A stretch of DNA of 45,371 nucleotides from Alphaproteobacteria bacterium (GTDB taxonomy: Bacteria > Pseudomonadota > Alphaproteobacteria > Rhodospirillales > Rhodospirillaceae), in NCBI GenBank assembly GCA_003246625.1, contig QJZR01000019.1, positions 1-45,371 on the forward strand, written 5' to 3'. Shown here piece after piece: positions 16,450 through 25,420 of this stretch. Under the pieces are notes generated by a model. It was not told the origin of the DNA. It was given only the letters and a program-made list of their open reading frames with translations, and made no database searches. Within the stretch, counting starts at the first letter, position 1. The number at the start of each line of letters is the position of its first letter. The translations under genes and the position numbers were made by a program.

Positions 16450-18316
16450 GCGGCCAGAACAGCGGGATCACCGTTACCGCCACCGCCAGCATCAGCAGGT
16501 TCATCGGCACGCCGATCCGCAGGAAATCGCCGAAGCGGTAGTTGCCGATGTTGTAGACGTAGGTGTTGGTCTGATAGCCGATCGGGGTGGCGAAACTGGC
16601 CGACGCCCCCAGCATCACCGCGACCACCAGGGGACGCGGGTCGATGCCGGTCTGTTGCGCGACGCCGATGACGATCGGGGTCATCAGCACCGCGGTGGCG
16701 TTGTTGCTCATGATCTCGGTCAATAGCGAGGTCAGGAAGTACACGGCGGCCAGCACCGCGAGGGGGCCGAGGTCCCGCACCAAGTCCGCCGCGGTCTCGA
16801 CGATCAGACGCGCCGCGCCGGACCGGTCCATCGCCAGCGACAATCCCAGCATGCCGAAAATCAGCATCAGGATGCGCCATTCGATCGCCTCGTAGGCCTT
16901 TTCCAGGGACACGCAGCCGGTCAGGACGACCAGCATCGCGCCGGGAATGGCCAGTCCCGCGATCGGCATCACCTCCAGCGCCGCCAGGCCGACCACCCCC
17001 AGGATCGCCAGGGTGGCGATCGCCGCGCGGACGGGCTGCAACGGGCGGCGCACCACCTGGGTGATCGGCAGCACGTCTTCCTGCGCGAACAGACGGTCGA
17101 TTTCCTCTTGCGGGCCTTCCAGCAGCAGCACGTCGCCGTGGCGCAGGCGGAAGGAATCGAAGTTGGCGGTGATGTTGCGTTGGTCGCGGTGCACCGCCAG
17201 GACGTAGCTGCCGTGACGGCGGCGCAGGCGCAGTTCCGACGGGGTCTGCCCGGCGAAGCGGGAATTGGGGCCGATCACCCCCTCGGCGAGGACGGTTTCC
17301 CGCGCGGGCAGGGCGGCGTAGGACCCCGCCTCGAACGAGATGCCGGTGCTTTCGCGGATTTCCAGAAGCTCCGACTGGTCGGTCTTGAAGACCAGGCGGT
17401 CGCCCGCCTGCAAGGGGATGTCGCGTAGGGTGGAACGCGGTCCCGCCGGTTCCGCCGCCGCGCCGTTGCGCAGGCCGCGCACCGCCTGCATCAGGCTGGC
17501 GAAACCGTTGTTGCGCGCGCCGCTGTCGTTGCGGATAAGGTCGAGGATTTCGTAATCCGCCTCGGCGCTGAAGCGCACCTCGTTCAGGGTGCGGCCGATC
17601 AGCGGCGAACCGGGGGGGACCACCGCCTCGGCGAGGAAGCGTTTGTGGGTGCCTTGTTCCTCGGCCAGGATTTCGTGTTGCAGGGTGTCGCGGGCGGGCA
17701 GCAGGCGCCGCCCCACGGTGCCCAGGAAAACCGCCCCCACCGCCGCCATCGCCATCCCCGCGCCGGAGATTTCGAACATGCTGAAGGGCTCCAACCCCTG
17801 CGCCGTGGCGATGCCGTCGGTGAGGATGTTGGTGGAGGTGCCGATCAGGGTGCAGGTCCCCCCCAGGATCGCCATGTAGGACAGCGGAATCAGGTACTTG
17901 GACGGGCTGTCCTGAAGCTCGCGGGCGACCGCGATGACCACCGGCGCCATCACGATGACCACCGGGGTGTTGTTCATGAAGGCGGAAACCGTGGCCACCC
18001 CGGCCATCAGCGCCGCCACCGCGCCGAGGCGGCGGCGTTCCGCCAGGGCCAGGATGGCCCGGCCCAGCAGGTCGATCACCCCGGTGCGTTCCAGCGCCGC
18101 GCTCAGCACGAACATGCAGGCGATGGTGGTGGTCGCCGGATTGCCGAACAGGGCCAGGGTGGAGGGCGTGTCGATCACCCCGGCGGCCAGCAGGATGGCC
18201 ATCGCCCCCATCGCCACCAGGTGCGGCGGATGGACGTCGCGCACGAACAGCGCCAGCATTCCGGCCAGCACCGCGAAGGTCAGCAGCATGTCGAAGGAGA
18301 ACGGGGAAACGGGCAA
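16433..18316 (-). CDS. SLC13/DASS-type transporter with two TrkA-C domains
   Basis: 627-residue membrane protein. The N-terminal half has about six helices and the ion-binding loop FMNNTPVVIVMAP, followed by GGTCTLIGTSTNIL. The centre (about residues 210-400) is cytoplasmic and holds two RCK_C/TrkA-C regulatory domains, seen as EAVVPPGSPLIGRTLNEVRF and EGVIGPNSRFAGQTPSELRLR, each with LQAGDRLVF/LRHGDVLLLEG. The C-terminal half repeats the transporter signature (LTEIMSNNATAVLMTP, ASFATPIGYQTN). This layout is typical of sodium/sulfate or citrate-type symporters of unknown substrate. Start is TTG at 18316, supported by AAGGA 8 bases upstream; the next ATG (18289) would cut into the first helix. 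Stop overlaps the PepSY gene. Confidence 0.88.
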   Translation of the reverse strand: MPVSPFSFDMLLTFAVLAGMLALFVRDVHPPHLVAMGAMAILLAAGVIDTPSTLALFGNPATTTIACMFVLSAALERTGVIDLLGRAILALAERRRLGAVAALMAGVATVSAFMNNTPVVIVMAPVVIAVARELQDSPSKYLIPLSYMAILGGTCTLIGTSTNILTDGIATAQGLEPFSMFEISGAGMAMAAVGAVFLGTVGRRLLPARDTLQHEILAEEQGTHKRFLAEAVVPPGSPLIGRTLNEVRFSAEADYEILDLIRNDSGARNNGFASLMQAVRGLRNGAAAEPAGPRSTLRDIPLQAGDRLVFKTDQSELLEIRESTGISFEAGSYAALPARETVLAEGVIGPNSRFAGQTPSELRLRRRHGSYVLAVHRDQRNITANFDSFRLRHGDVLLLEGPQEEIDRLFAQEDVLPITQVVRRPLQPVRAAIATLAILGVVGLAALEVMPIAGLAIPGAMLVVLTGCVSLEKAYEAIEWRILMLIFGMLGLSLAMDRSGAARLIVETAADLVRDLGPLAVLAAVYFLTSLLTEIMSNNATAVLMTPIVIGVAQQTGIDPRPLVVAVMLGASASFATPIGYQTNTYVYNIGNYRFGDFLRIGVPMNLLMLAVAVTVIPLFWPLTARP

Positions 18317-18370
18317 TCGTGGGGTCCTTGCAGGGAAAGAAACCCGCTCAGACTAGCACGGGAAAAGCAA

Positions 18371-18399
18371 ACCGGCGAAGCCCATCGGGCTTCGCCGGT
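18371..18399 (-). terminator. Terminator of the bauA-mmsA operon
   Basis: A perfect 13-bp stem (18371-18383 with 18387-18399) encloses a 3-base loop. On the minus strand it is followed by TTTGCTTTTCC. It lies 27 bases past the mmsA stop. Confidence 0.8.
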
Positions 18400-18425
18400 C
18401 CGTCGGCGCGATGCGGAGGGACGTC

Positions 18426-19925
18426 TCAGCGCGCCATGTTGGGGAAGGCGAACTGGGTCTTTTCCTCGATGCCGCTGGCCGGCCAGCGCTGGGTCACCGC
18501 CTTGCGCTTGGTGTAGAAGCGGACCGAATCCGGACCATAGATGTGCAGGTCGCCGAACAGCGACCGCTTCCAGCCGCCGAAGCTGTGGTAGGCCACCGGC
18601 ACCGGCAGCGGCACGTTGATGCCGACCATGCCGACCTGGATGTTGTCGGTGAAATAGCGCGCCGCCTCGCCGTCGCGGGTGAACAGGCAGGTGCCGTTGC
18701 CGAACTCGTGGGCGTCGATCAGCGCCATGCCCTCGTGCAGGGTGTCGACCCGCACGACGCAGAGGACGGGGCCGAAGATTTCGTCGGTGTAGACGGCCAT
18801 GCCCGGCTTCACCTTGTCGAACAGGGTGGGGCCGACGAAATAGCCGTTCTCGAAGCCCGGCACGGTGATGCCGCGGCCGTCCACCACCAGCTCGGCGCCC
18901 TCGGCGACGCCCTTGCCGATGTAGTCGACGATGCGGTCGCGGCTTTGCGCGGTGACTACCGGGCCCATGTCGATGCCGTCCTGGGTGTAGGCGCCGACCT
19001 TGATCTTGGCGATGGCGGTCTTCAGCCGCGCCACCAGGTCGTCGGCGACGCTGTCGCCGACGCACACCGCCACCGAAAGCGCCATGCAGCGTTCGCCCGC
19101 CGAGCCGTAGGCCGCGCCGATCATCGCGGAAACCGCGTTGTCGAGGTCGGCGTCGGGCATCACGATGGCGTGGTTCTTGGCGCCGCCCAGGGCCTGCACC
19201 CGCTTGCCGTTGGCGATGCCGGTGGTGTGGATGTATTCGGCGATCGGGGTCGAGCCGACGAAGCTGACCGCCTTGACCAGGGGATGGGCGAGCAGGGCGT
19301 CCACCGCCTCCTTGCCGCCGTTGACGACGTTGAAGACGCCCTTGGGCAGGCCCGCTTCCTCCAGCAGTTCGGCCAGGATCAGGGCCGCGCCGGGGTCGCG
19401 TTCCGACGGCTTCAGGACGAAGGCGTTGCCGCAGGCCAGGGCCATCGGGAACATCCACATCGGCACCATGGCGGGGAAGTTGAAGGGGGTGATCCCGGCG
19501 ACCACGCCGATCGGCTGGAACTCGCTCCAGGCGTCGATGGCGGGGCCGACGTTCTTGGAATGCTCGCCCTTCAGGATCTCGCCCGCGCCGCAGGCGTATT
19601 CCACCACCTCGATGCCGCGGATCAGTTCGCCCATGGCGTCGTCGATGGTCTTGCCGTGATGTTCGGAAATCGCCTCGCAGATGCGCTTGGCATCGCGTTC
19701 CAGCAGAACCTTGAAGCGGAACATCACCTGGGCGCGTTTCGCCACCGGCGTCGCCGCCCAGGCCGGGAAGGCGGCGTGGGCGGTTTCCACGGCGGTGCCG
19801 ACCTCGGCGGCGGAGGCGAGCGCCACCTTGGCGACCGCCTTGCCGAGCGCGGGGTTGAAGACGTCCTGGCTCTGCGCGGAGGATTCGATGGCGCGGCCGC
19901 CGATGTAATGGCCGTAGGTTTTCAT
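18426..19925 (-). CDS. mmsA: (Methyl)malonate-semialdehyde dehydrogenase (CoA-acylating)
   Basis: 499-residue aldehyde dehydrogenase of the MmsA family, which oxidises malonate or methylmalonate semialdehyde with NAD+ and CoA, with loss of CO2, to acetyl-CoA or propionyl-CoA. Family marks are FNPALGKAV near the N-terminus, [35 protein letters not shown] (MmsA has this instead of the usual GGK/E element) and the catalytic cysteine in [11 protein letters not shown]. The conserved EIFGPVL and FGGWKRS blocks are present. It is 33 bases downstream of the beta-alanine transaminase gene on the same strand, so malonate semialdehyde from beta-alanine is the likely substrate. A terminator follows. Confidence 0.95.
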   Translation of the reverse strand: MKTYGHYIGGRAIESSAQSQDVFNPALGKAVAKVALASAAEVGTAVETAHAAFPAWAATPVAKRAQVMFRFKVLLERDAKRICEAISEHHGKTIDDAMGELIRGIEVVEYACGAGEILKGEHSKNVGPAIDAWSEFQPIGVVAGITPFNFPAMVPMWMFPMALACGNAFVLKPSERDPGAALILAELLEEAGLPKGVFNVVNGGKEAVDALLAHPLVKAVSFVGSTPIAEYIHTTGIANGKRVQALGGAKNHAIVMPDADLDNAVSAMIGAAYGSAGERCMALSVAVCVGDSVADDLVARLKTAIAKIKVGAYTQDGIDMGPVVTAQSRDRIVDYIGKGVAEGAELVVDGRGITVPGFENGYFVGPTLFDKVKPGMAVYTDEIFGPVLCVVRVDTLHEGMALIDAHEFGNGTCLFTRDGEAARYFTDNIQVGMVGINVPLPVPVAYHSFGGWKRSLFGDLHIYGPDSVRFYTKRKAVTQRWPASGIEEKTQFAFPNMAR

Positions 19926-19958
19926 GGACTGGGTTTCCGTTTCCTCTGGAGGATGGAC

Positions 19959-21278
19959 TTACGCCTGCGCCTTCAGGGCGTCGGCGACGATGGAGAAGAG
20001 CCGGTCGATGTCCGACTTCTGGGCGATGAAGGCGGGGGCGAACTGCAGGGTGTTGCCGCCGCAGCGCACATAGGCCCCGTTGTCCCAGCACTTCTGGAAG
20101 ATGTCGAAGGCACGCTTGGCGGGCGAGCCGGGGATGTCGGCCACCTGGATCGCGCCGGCCAGGCCGAAGTTGCGGATGTCCTCGACGTGGGGCAGACCCT
20201 TCAGGCTGTGGATGGCGTCCTCGAAATAGGGGATGAGGGCGCGGCACTTCGCCAGCAGGTCGTCGTTCTTGAAGATGTCCAGCGTCGCCAGGCCCGCGGC
20301 GCAAGCCACCGGGTGACCCGAATAGGTGTAGCCGTGCGGGAACTCGATGGCGTAGTCGGCGCCGCCGTTCTCCATGAAGGCATTGTAGATCTTCTCGGAG
20401 GCGATGGTCGCGCCGAGCGGGATCACGCCGTTGGAGATGGTCTTGGCGATGTTCAGGATGTCGGGGGTGACGCCCATGGTTTCGGCGGCGAACATCTGCC
20501 CGGTGCGGCCGACGCCCGAGATCACCTCGTCGAAAATCAGCAGGATGCCGTACTTGTCGCAGATCTGCCGGATGCGCTGCAGATAGCCCTTCGGCGGCAC
20601 GATCACGCCGGCGGAACCGGAGAACGGCTCCAGGATCACCGCGGCGATGGTCGAGGCGTCGTGCAGGGCGACCAGTTCCTCCAACTGCTCGGCCAGCTCG
20701 GCGCCCTTTTCCGGCAGCCCGCGCGAGAAGGCGTTGCCGGGCAGCAGGGTGTGAGACAGGTGGTCGGCGTCGATGCCCGCGCCGAACATCTTGCGGTTGC
20801 CGACGATGCCGCCGACGCTCATGCCGCCGAAGTTGACGCCGTGATAGGCCTTGATGCGGCCGATCACCTTGGTGCGGGAGGGCTCGCCCTTCACCTTCCA
20901 ATAGCCGCGCGCCATCTTGATCGCGGTGTCGGCGGTCTCGGAGCCGGAGTTGCTGAAGAACACGTGGTTGAGGTCGCCCGGCGCCAGCGCCGCGATGCGC
21001 GAGGCCAGCTCGAACGACAGCGGATGGCCGACCTGGAAGCCCGGCGCGTAGTCGATTTCCGCCACGGTGCGGGAGACCGCCTCGGTGATTTCCTTACGCC
21101 CGTGACCGGCGCCGCAGCACCACAGGCCGGACAGGCCGTCGACCAGGGTCTTGCCGTCGGCGGTGGTGAAGGTGCAGCCCTCCGCCTTGACGATCATGCG
21201 GGGGTGGGACTTGAAGAACCGGTTGCCGGAAAACGGCATCCAGAAAGCGGACAGGTCGTTGGGCATGCTGGTGGTCAT
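19959..21278 (-). CDS. bauA: Beta-alanine (omega-amino acid):pyruvate aminotransferase
   Basis: 439-residue class III PLP aminotransferase that transfers the amino group of beta-alanine to pyruvate, giving malonate semialdehyde and L-alanine. Visible marks are FWMPFSGNRFFKSHPRM at the N-terminus, GLWCCGAGHGR, HVFFSNSGSETADTA (phosphate-binding), IFDEVISGVGRTG with the PLP-contacting aspartate, and the Schiff-base lysine in NIAKTISNGVIPLGA. Length and motifs match Pseudomonas omega-amino acid:pyruvate transaminase. ATG at 21278 is chosen because GGAG lies 6 bases upstream; the open frame extends further but without homology. It forms an operon with mmsA and is divergent from a LysR regulator. 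Taurine or other omega-amines are alternative donors. Confidence 0.92.
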   Translation of the reverse strand: MTTSMPNDLSAFWMPFSGNRFFKSHPRMIVKAEGCTFTTADGKTLVDGLSGLWCCGAGHGRKEITEAVSRTVAEIDYAPGFQVGHPLSFELASRIAALAPGDLNHVFFSNSGSETADTAIKMARGYWKVKGEPSRTKVIGRIKAYHGVNFGGMSVGGIVGNRKMFGAGIDADHLSHTLLPGNAFSRGLPEKGAELAEQLEELVALHDASTIAAVILEPFSGSAGVIVPPKGYLQRIRQICDKYGILLIFDEVISGVGRTGQMFAAETMGVTPDILNIAKTISNGVIPLGATIASEKIYNAFMENGGADYAIEFPHGYTYSGHPVACAAGLATLDIFKNDDLLAKCRALIPYFEDAIHSLKGLPHVEDIRNFGLAGAIQVADIPGSPAKRAFDIFQKCWDNGAYVRCGGNTLQFAPAFIAQKSDIDRLFSIVADALKAQA

Positions 21279-21335
21279 CCGTCGCTCCATGGCGCAGGGG
21301 AACGCCGCCCCGGACGGACGGCTCCCGGAAAAATC

Positions 21336-21364
21336 TTGAGCCACCCTAGCCGCCGCGCTAGTTT
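21336..21364 (+). promoter_or_regulatory. Candidate LysR-gene promoter with embedded inverted repeat
   Basis: TTGAGC (21336-21341) and TAGTTT (21359-21364) are 17 bases apart in the 132-base interval between bauA and lysR. The inverted repeat CTAGC-N6-GCTAG (21346-21361) lies in the spacer and runs into the -10. That is a plausible binding site for autoregulation by the LysR protein, which usually also activates the divergent operon. Confidence 0.4.
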
Positions 21365-21410
21365 TGATAAATGCAGAATGAATGACGCAAAGTTAAGGGA
21401 ATGGTTACCT

Positions 21411-22337
21411 ATGGCGCGTACCTCGACCTTCCGCATGGGATCGGTCAGCGACATCGACCTGCGCCTGTTGCGGGTCTTTCGCACCGTGGTGGAGCGCGGC
21501 GGCTTCGCCCAGGCGGAGGCGGAGCTGAACGTCTCCCGCGCCGCGATCAGCCAGTCGATGGCCGACCTGGAACGGCGCCTCGGCCTGCGCCTGTGCCGCC
21601 GCGGCCGCGCCGGATTCGCCCTCACCGACGAGGGACGGCGGGTCTACGACGCGCTGGCCCGCCTGCTCACCTCGGTGGAGAACTTCCGCGCCGAGATTCA
21701 CGCCATCCACGCCCGCCTGAAGGGGGAGCTGGCGATCGGCCTCACCGACAACCTTGTCAGCATGCCCCACATGCGGGTCACCAACGCATTGAAGTCGCTG
21801 AAGGAACGCGGCCCGGACGTGGCCATCCGCATCCGCATGGCGCCGCCCTCGGACGTCGAGCAGGGGGTGCTGGACGGGCGCCTGCACGTCGGCGTCATCC
21901 CCGAACTGCGCCGCCTGCAAGGGCTGGATTACCTGGAGCTTTATCAAGAGGAAGCGCACCTCTATTGCGCGGCGCAGCATCCCCTGTTCGCCCGCCCCGA
22001 CGCGGAAATCGCCGTCGAGCATCTGGTCGCCTGCGACGCGGTGATGCCCGCCCATGCCCAGGCGGAGGAAATCGCCCCGCTGCTGCACCGGCTGAATTCC
22101 TCGGCCACCGCCACCGACCGCGAGGGGGTGGCCTTCCTCATCCTCACCGGCCTCTACGTCGGTTTCCTGCCCGATCATTTGGCGGAAAAGTGGGTGCGGG
22201 AAGGGAAAATGCGGCCGATTCGACCCGACATCACCGGTTATCGCACGCGTTATACGGTTATCACCCGGAAGGGCGGACGACCAAACATGGTATTGGACAC
22301 CTTCCTGGAGGAAGTCGCGCGCTACGCGGGGGCCTGA
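21411..22337 (+). CDS. LysR-family transcriptional regulator, divergent from bauA-mmsA
   Basis: 308-residue LysR-type regulator. The N-terminal winged helix-turn-helix (about residues 12-70) reads DLRLLRVFRTVVERGGFAQAEAELNVSRAAISQSMADLERRLGLRLCRRG. The C-terminal two-lobed effector domain runs from about residue 95 (KGELAIGLTDN) to the end. ATG at 21411 is preferred; an in-frame ATG at 21378 would add 11 residues but has no ribosome-binding site. Divergent arrangement with the beta-alanine transaminase gene suggests that it controls beta-alanine catabolism. Effector unknown. Confidence 0.88.
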   Translation: MARTSTFRMGSVSDIDLRLLRVFRTVVERGGFAQAEAELNVSRAAISQSMADLERRLGLRLCRRGRAGFALTDEGRRVYDALARLLTSVENFRAEIHAIHARLKGELAIGLTDNLVSMPHMRVTNALKSLKERGPDVAIRIRMAPPSDVEQGVLDGRLHVGVIPELRRLQGLDYLELYQEEAHLYCAAQHPLFARPDAEIAVEHLVACDAVMPAHAQAEEIAPLLHRLNSSATATDREGVAFLILTGLYVGFLPDHLAEKWVREGKMRPIRPDITGYRTRYTVITRKGGRPNMVLDTFLEEVARYAGA

Positions 22338-22344
22338 GGTGGGA

Positions 22345-22368
22345 AAACCCCCATCGTCGGGTGGGTTT
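22345..22368 (+). terminator. Weak terminator after the LysR gene
   Basis: Arms AAACCC (22345-22350) and GGGTTT (22363-22368) with further C/G pairing inside form a hairpin 8 bases past the LysR stop, followed by CTCC. Only a short T-run, so moderate support. Confidence 0.4.
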
Positions 22369-22383
22369 CTCCGTGACAAGGTT

Positions 22384-22413
22384 TGGACAACCAGAGCGAT
22401 TCCAGTCTATAAC
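22384..22413 (+). promoter_or_regulatory. Promoter of the diguanylate cyclase gene
   Basis: TGGACA (22384-22389) and TATAAC (22408-22413) are separated by 18 bases; each differs from consensus at one position. The predicted start is near 22420, giving a leader of about 65 bases. Confidence 0.6.
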
Positions 22414-22484
22414 CATCCCTTGACGCGTACCGGTCGAGTGGGGGCCGTCCGAATGAGGGCGGGGCACCGGCGGGTTCGTCATCG

Positions 22485-24134
22485 ATGACGGACGAGCGGA
22501 CATATAGTGACGTGGGCATGAAGACCGAGCCGGAACGCCGTGGGGCTTCCGACGCTTTTGCATATTCCGCGACGGCAGAGACGTCGCCGCCCCCCCGCTG
22601 CAACCTGGTGTGGCGGGCGTCGCTGTTGCTTGCCCTGTTGCTGTCCGCCCCCGCCCTGGCCTTCGCCGTCTGGGTCGGCGTGCGCGGCGAGGGCGCCAAC
22701 CGTCTGCTCGACGTTCACGACGAAACCTCGCGCACCCTGATGGTCGCCGCCGCCGGTCTGATGGCGGCGGGGTCGTTGGTCTTCGTCGCCATGGTCTGGC
22801 TGGCCGCCTCGCGCGAGCGCCGCCAGGCCGAAGCCCTGACCCTGCTGCGCGGCAACCGCGAGGCGTTGCGGGTTTCCCGCGACCAGTTGCGGCGGGTTTT
22901 CGGTTCGCTGCCGCTGCCCTATGTTCTGGCGCACCTGGACGGCCGCATCGCCCAGGCCAACCCGCAGGCGATCGCGCTGTTCGGCCTCGACCCCGAGGGA
23001 TTGGCCAACACCGACTTCTTCGATTTCTACGCCTCGCCGGATTTCCGCGAGGAGCTGCGCGGCTTCCTCACCGACAGCGGTCGTCTGGAGAATTTCGAGA
23101 TCACCATGCGCGACGCGGCGGGGCGTCCCTTCTGGGTGCTGTTCTCGGCGTCGCGGGTGGAGATGGACGGCGAACCCCTGCTGTTCGCCGCGTTCTCCGA
23201 CATCACCGAACGGAAGCGGGTCGAACAGGCCTTGCAAAAGAACGAAACCGCCCTGCGCGCGATCATCGACGCCTCGCCGGTGCCGGTGCTGCTGGCCGGA
23301 CACGAAAGCGGCGTGGTCGTCTATGTCAACCAGTCGGCGGCGGGCTTCTTCGGCAAGGAGATCGGCAAGCTGACCGGCATGCCGGTGACCGGATGCTGGG
23401 AATCGGCCGAGCAGTACGCCGCACTGCTGGCCGAGCTCAACACCCGCGGCCGGATCGAGGACCGCGAGGTGCGCCTGGTGCGCGGCGACGGGCGTTCGTG
23501 CTGGGTGCAGATGTCGACCACCCTGTTGCGCCTGCAAGAGGAAACCCTGATCTACGCCGCCTTCGCCGACATCACCGAAAGGAAGCGCAAGGAAAGCGAA
23601 CTGCACCGCCTGGCCACCACCGACCCCCTGACCGGCGCGCTCAACCGCCGCGCCTTCAACGAGCGGGCGAACGACGAGACCGAGCGCGCCCGCCGCGGCG
23701 GTTACGCGGTGTCGGTGATCGTTTGCGACCTCGACCGCTTCAAGTCGATCAACGACAGCCATGGCCACGCCACCGGCGACCGCGTGCTCAAGGCGTTCAC
23801 CGCCGTGGTGCACGAATTGATCCGTCCCTCGGACGCCTTGGGGCGGATCGGCGGCGAGGAATTCGCCATCCTGTTGCCGGGGTCGGACGCGGAAAGCGCC
23901 ACCCGCGTCGCCGAACGCGTGCGCGCCCGTTTCGAGGAATCCGTCATCGCCGCCGCCGACGGCGGCACGATCTCCGCCACCGCCAGCTTCGGCGTCGCCT
24001 CGTGGCGGCCGGACGATCCCTTCGACAACGCCGTGCAGGCGGCGGACGAGGCGCTTTACGCCGCCAAGACGGCGGGCCGCAACCGGGTGCGGGTGGCGGC
24101 GGCTTCGCCGTCTAGAAACGTACCGACAGGGTAA
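22485..24134 (+). CDS. Membrane-anchored PAS-PAS-GGDEF diguanylate cyclase
   Basis: 549 residues. Two transmembrane helices (about 43-66 and 86-107) bracket a periplasmic loop of only about 20 residues. Two PAS domains follow (about 130-250 and 255-375), each ending in the DITERKR linker. The GGDEF domain occupies about 380-540. The active-site motif is GGEEF (456-460), the metal aspartate is in CDLDRFK (D415), and the allosteric I-site RPSD (447-450) lies five residues before it, so the enzyme should make c-di-GMP and be product-inhibited. Sensing is probably cytoplasmic, through the PAS domains. A later ATG at 22518 is possible. The last 23 bases overlap the convergent lpxR-like gene. Confidence 0.92.
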   Translation: MTDERTYSDVGMKTEPERRGASDAFAYSATAETSPPPRCNLVWRASLLLALLLSAPALAFAVWVGVRGEGANRLLDVHDETSRTLMVAAAGLMAAGSLVFVAMVWLAASRERRQAEALTLLRGNREALRVSRDQLRRVFGSLPLPYVLAHLDGRIAQANPQAIALFGLDPEGLANTDFFDFYASPDFREELRGFLTDSGRLENFEITMRDAAGRPFWVLFSASRVEMDGEPLLFAAFSDITERKRVEQALQKNETALRAIIDASPVPVLLAGHESGVVVYVNQSAAGFFGKEIGKLTGMPVTGCWESAEQYAALLAELNTRGRIEDREVRLVRGDGRSCWVQMSTTLLRLQEETLIYAAFADITERKRKESELHRLATTDPLTGALNRRAFNERANDETERARRGGYAVSVIVCDLDRFKSINDSHGHATGDRVLKAFTAVVHELIRPSDALGRIGGEEFAILLPGSDAESATRVAERVRARFEESVIAAADGGTISATASFGVASWRPDDPFDNAVQAADEALYAAKTAGRNRVRVAAASPSRNVPTG

Positions 24135-25098
24135 GCGAGCCGAAGCGGTCGGAGCCTTGTTGCTCCTTGAACTCCGGGGTGCGGAAGATCTGCGAGAAGG
24201 TCAGCCGCGTGTCGTGCCAGACCAGCGCCACCCCCAGTTGGAAATCGGCGACGAAGGGGTTCTTCGCGACGCTGGGGCTGTCGACGAAGGTGTTGCCGTC
24301 GAGGAAGATGTTGCGCGCCACGGCGCGGCCGCTGGCCCCGGCGAAGGCGTACCAGGAAAAATCCCGCACCGGGTCGACCGCGGCGATGCCGGACGACGAC
24401 GGGCGGATGTGCGGCGGGCCGTAATCGACGTCGAGTCCCCGCCCGAATCGCACCACCGCGCCCGCGTCGGCGTGGGTGTAGACGTTGCCCAGACTGGCGC
24501 CCGCCTGGGGCAGGACGTCGGCCTCGAAGCCTTGCACGGTCCAGGCCTCGGGGCGCCAGGTGCGGGAAAAGAACATCACCACCGCCGGTTCGTTCTTCAA
24601 CTGGTTGTCCCAGCCTTCGGCGCGGTCGACCCCGATCAGGTCGTGGAAGCCGTTCTGCACCTGGCGTCCCATCGCCAGCGGCCCGATCACCCCGAGGTCC
24701 AGTTCCACCGAGTCCAGCACGTCGAGGCGCCGCCCGTCGAACCGGCGCGAGGTTTCCGCGTGCGCCGACGCCCCCGCGTACAGCCACGCGGCATAGGGGC
24801 GGTCGTCCTTGATCGGGGCGGTGGCGGCGGTGTCCTTCGGGGTGAAGATGCTTTGCCCGATGGCGAAGCCGACGCGTCCGGCCCGCACCTCGGCCAGCGG
24901 ATAGAGGGTTTGCAGGCCGTCGCGCACCCAGTCCGGGCCCTCGGTGGTCTTGTCGGAAACCCAGTCGAGGCGGGTGCCGTGGGTGTAATGGCGGTCGCTG
25001 TTGGCCACCCGGTCGTTCTCGACCTGCAGGGAATAGGTCCCCGCCAGCGCGGAAGAGGCGGAGAGCAAGACGGCGGCGGACAGCAACGGGCGCAACAT
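24112..25098 (-). CDS. LpxR-like outer-membrane lipid A deacylase (DUF2219 family)
   Basis: 328-residue beta-barrel protein with a signal peptide (MLRPLLSAAVLLSASSALA). The mature N-terminus TYSLQVENDRVANSDRHYTHG carries the E-N-D and D-X-X-Y-T-X-G elements of the LpxR family, where the Asn/Asp pair binds calcium. The body alternates amphipathic strands and ends with a C-terminal aromatic residue (SVRF), as outer-membrane barrels do. LpxR removes the 3'-acyloxyacyl chain from lipid A. Start ATG 25098 is chosen because it opens directly on the signal peptide; an upstream in-frame start at 25134 gives a poor N-terminus. Converges on, and overlaps, the diguanylate cyclase gene. Confidence 0.82.
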   Translation of the reverse strand: MLRPLLSAAVLLSASSALAGTYSLQVENDRVANSDRHYTHGTRLDWVSDKTTEGPDWVRDGLQTLYPLAEVRAGRVGFAIGQSIFTPKDTAATAPIKDDRPYAAWLYAGASAHAETSRRFDGRRLDVLDSVELDLGVIGPLAMGRQVQNGFHDLIGVDRAEGWDNQLKNEPAVVMFFSRTWRPEAWTVQGFEADVLPQAGASLGNVYTHADAGAVVRFGRGLDVDYGPPHIRPSSSGIAAVDPVRDFSWYAFAGASGRAVARNIFLDGNTFVDSPSVAKNPFVADFQLGVALVWHDTRLTFSQIFRTPEFKEQQGSDRFGSLTLSVRF

Positions 25099-25420
25099 GG
25101 CGAAAATCCGTGTTCGAAAAGGACGCGTCAGCATCGGCCGGGCGCGCCGGGGGTTCTGTGATCATTCTCACCGAACGCGGGAAAAACAAGGGGGGCGTCG
25201 GCGCCCGGTGGAAAGCGGATTTTCCCCACTCCTTGGGGTGGAAACGAGGAGTCTTTTCCGCGTGTCGCCGCAGCCAAAATGATGCGGTTACAAAGAGCCC
25301 GCGAAGGGCCTGCGAACGAGGGCCGAATGTGGAAAGTTAATGGCAGCTATGCGAATTCCTGTTATCCTGACCGCCGGAAAAATTTAATCGGTTCACGCGA
25401 TAACCGTCAGGGAGGTAAGG
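25099..25420. other. Intergenic region between lpxR-like gene and TAXI TRAP operon
   Basis: No gene found in 322 bases between two divergent genes. The right part (25330-25400) is markedly AT-richer than the surroundings and probably holds the TRAP promoter; TTATCC near 25370 could be a -10, but no matching -35 is convincing. A strong ribosome-binding site, GGGAGGTAAGG, abuts the ATG at 25421, consistent with high expression of the receptor. Confidence 0.5.

Noticed and set aside
18411-21410. Very long open frame on the plus strand across the mmsA and bauA genes, running into lysR
   Set aside because: It is an antisense shadow caused by high GC in third codon positions; the His/Gly/Asp-rich translation has no domain, and both minus-strand genes have clear family motifs. 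Only the part from 21411 is a real gene.
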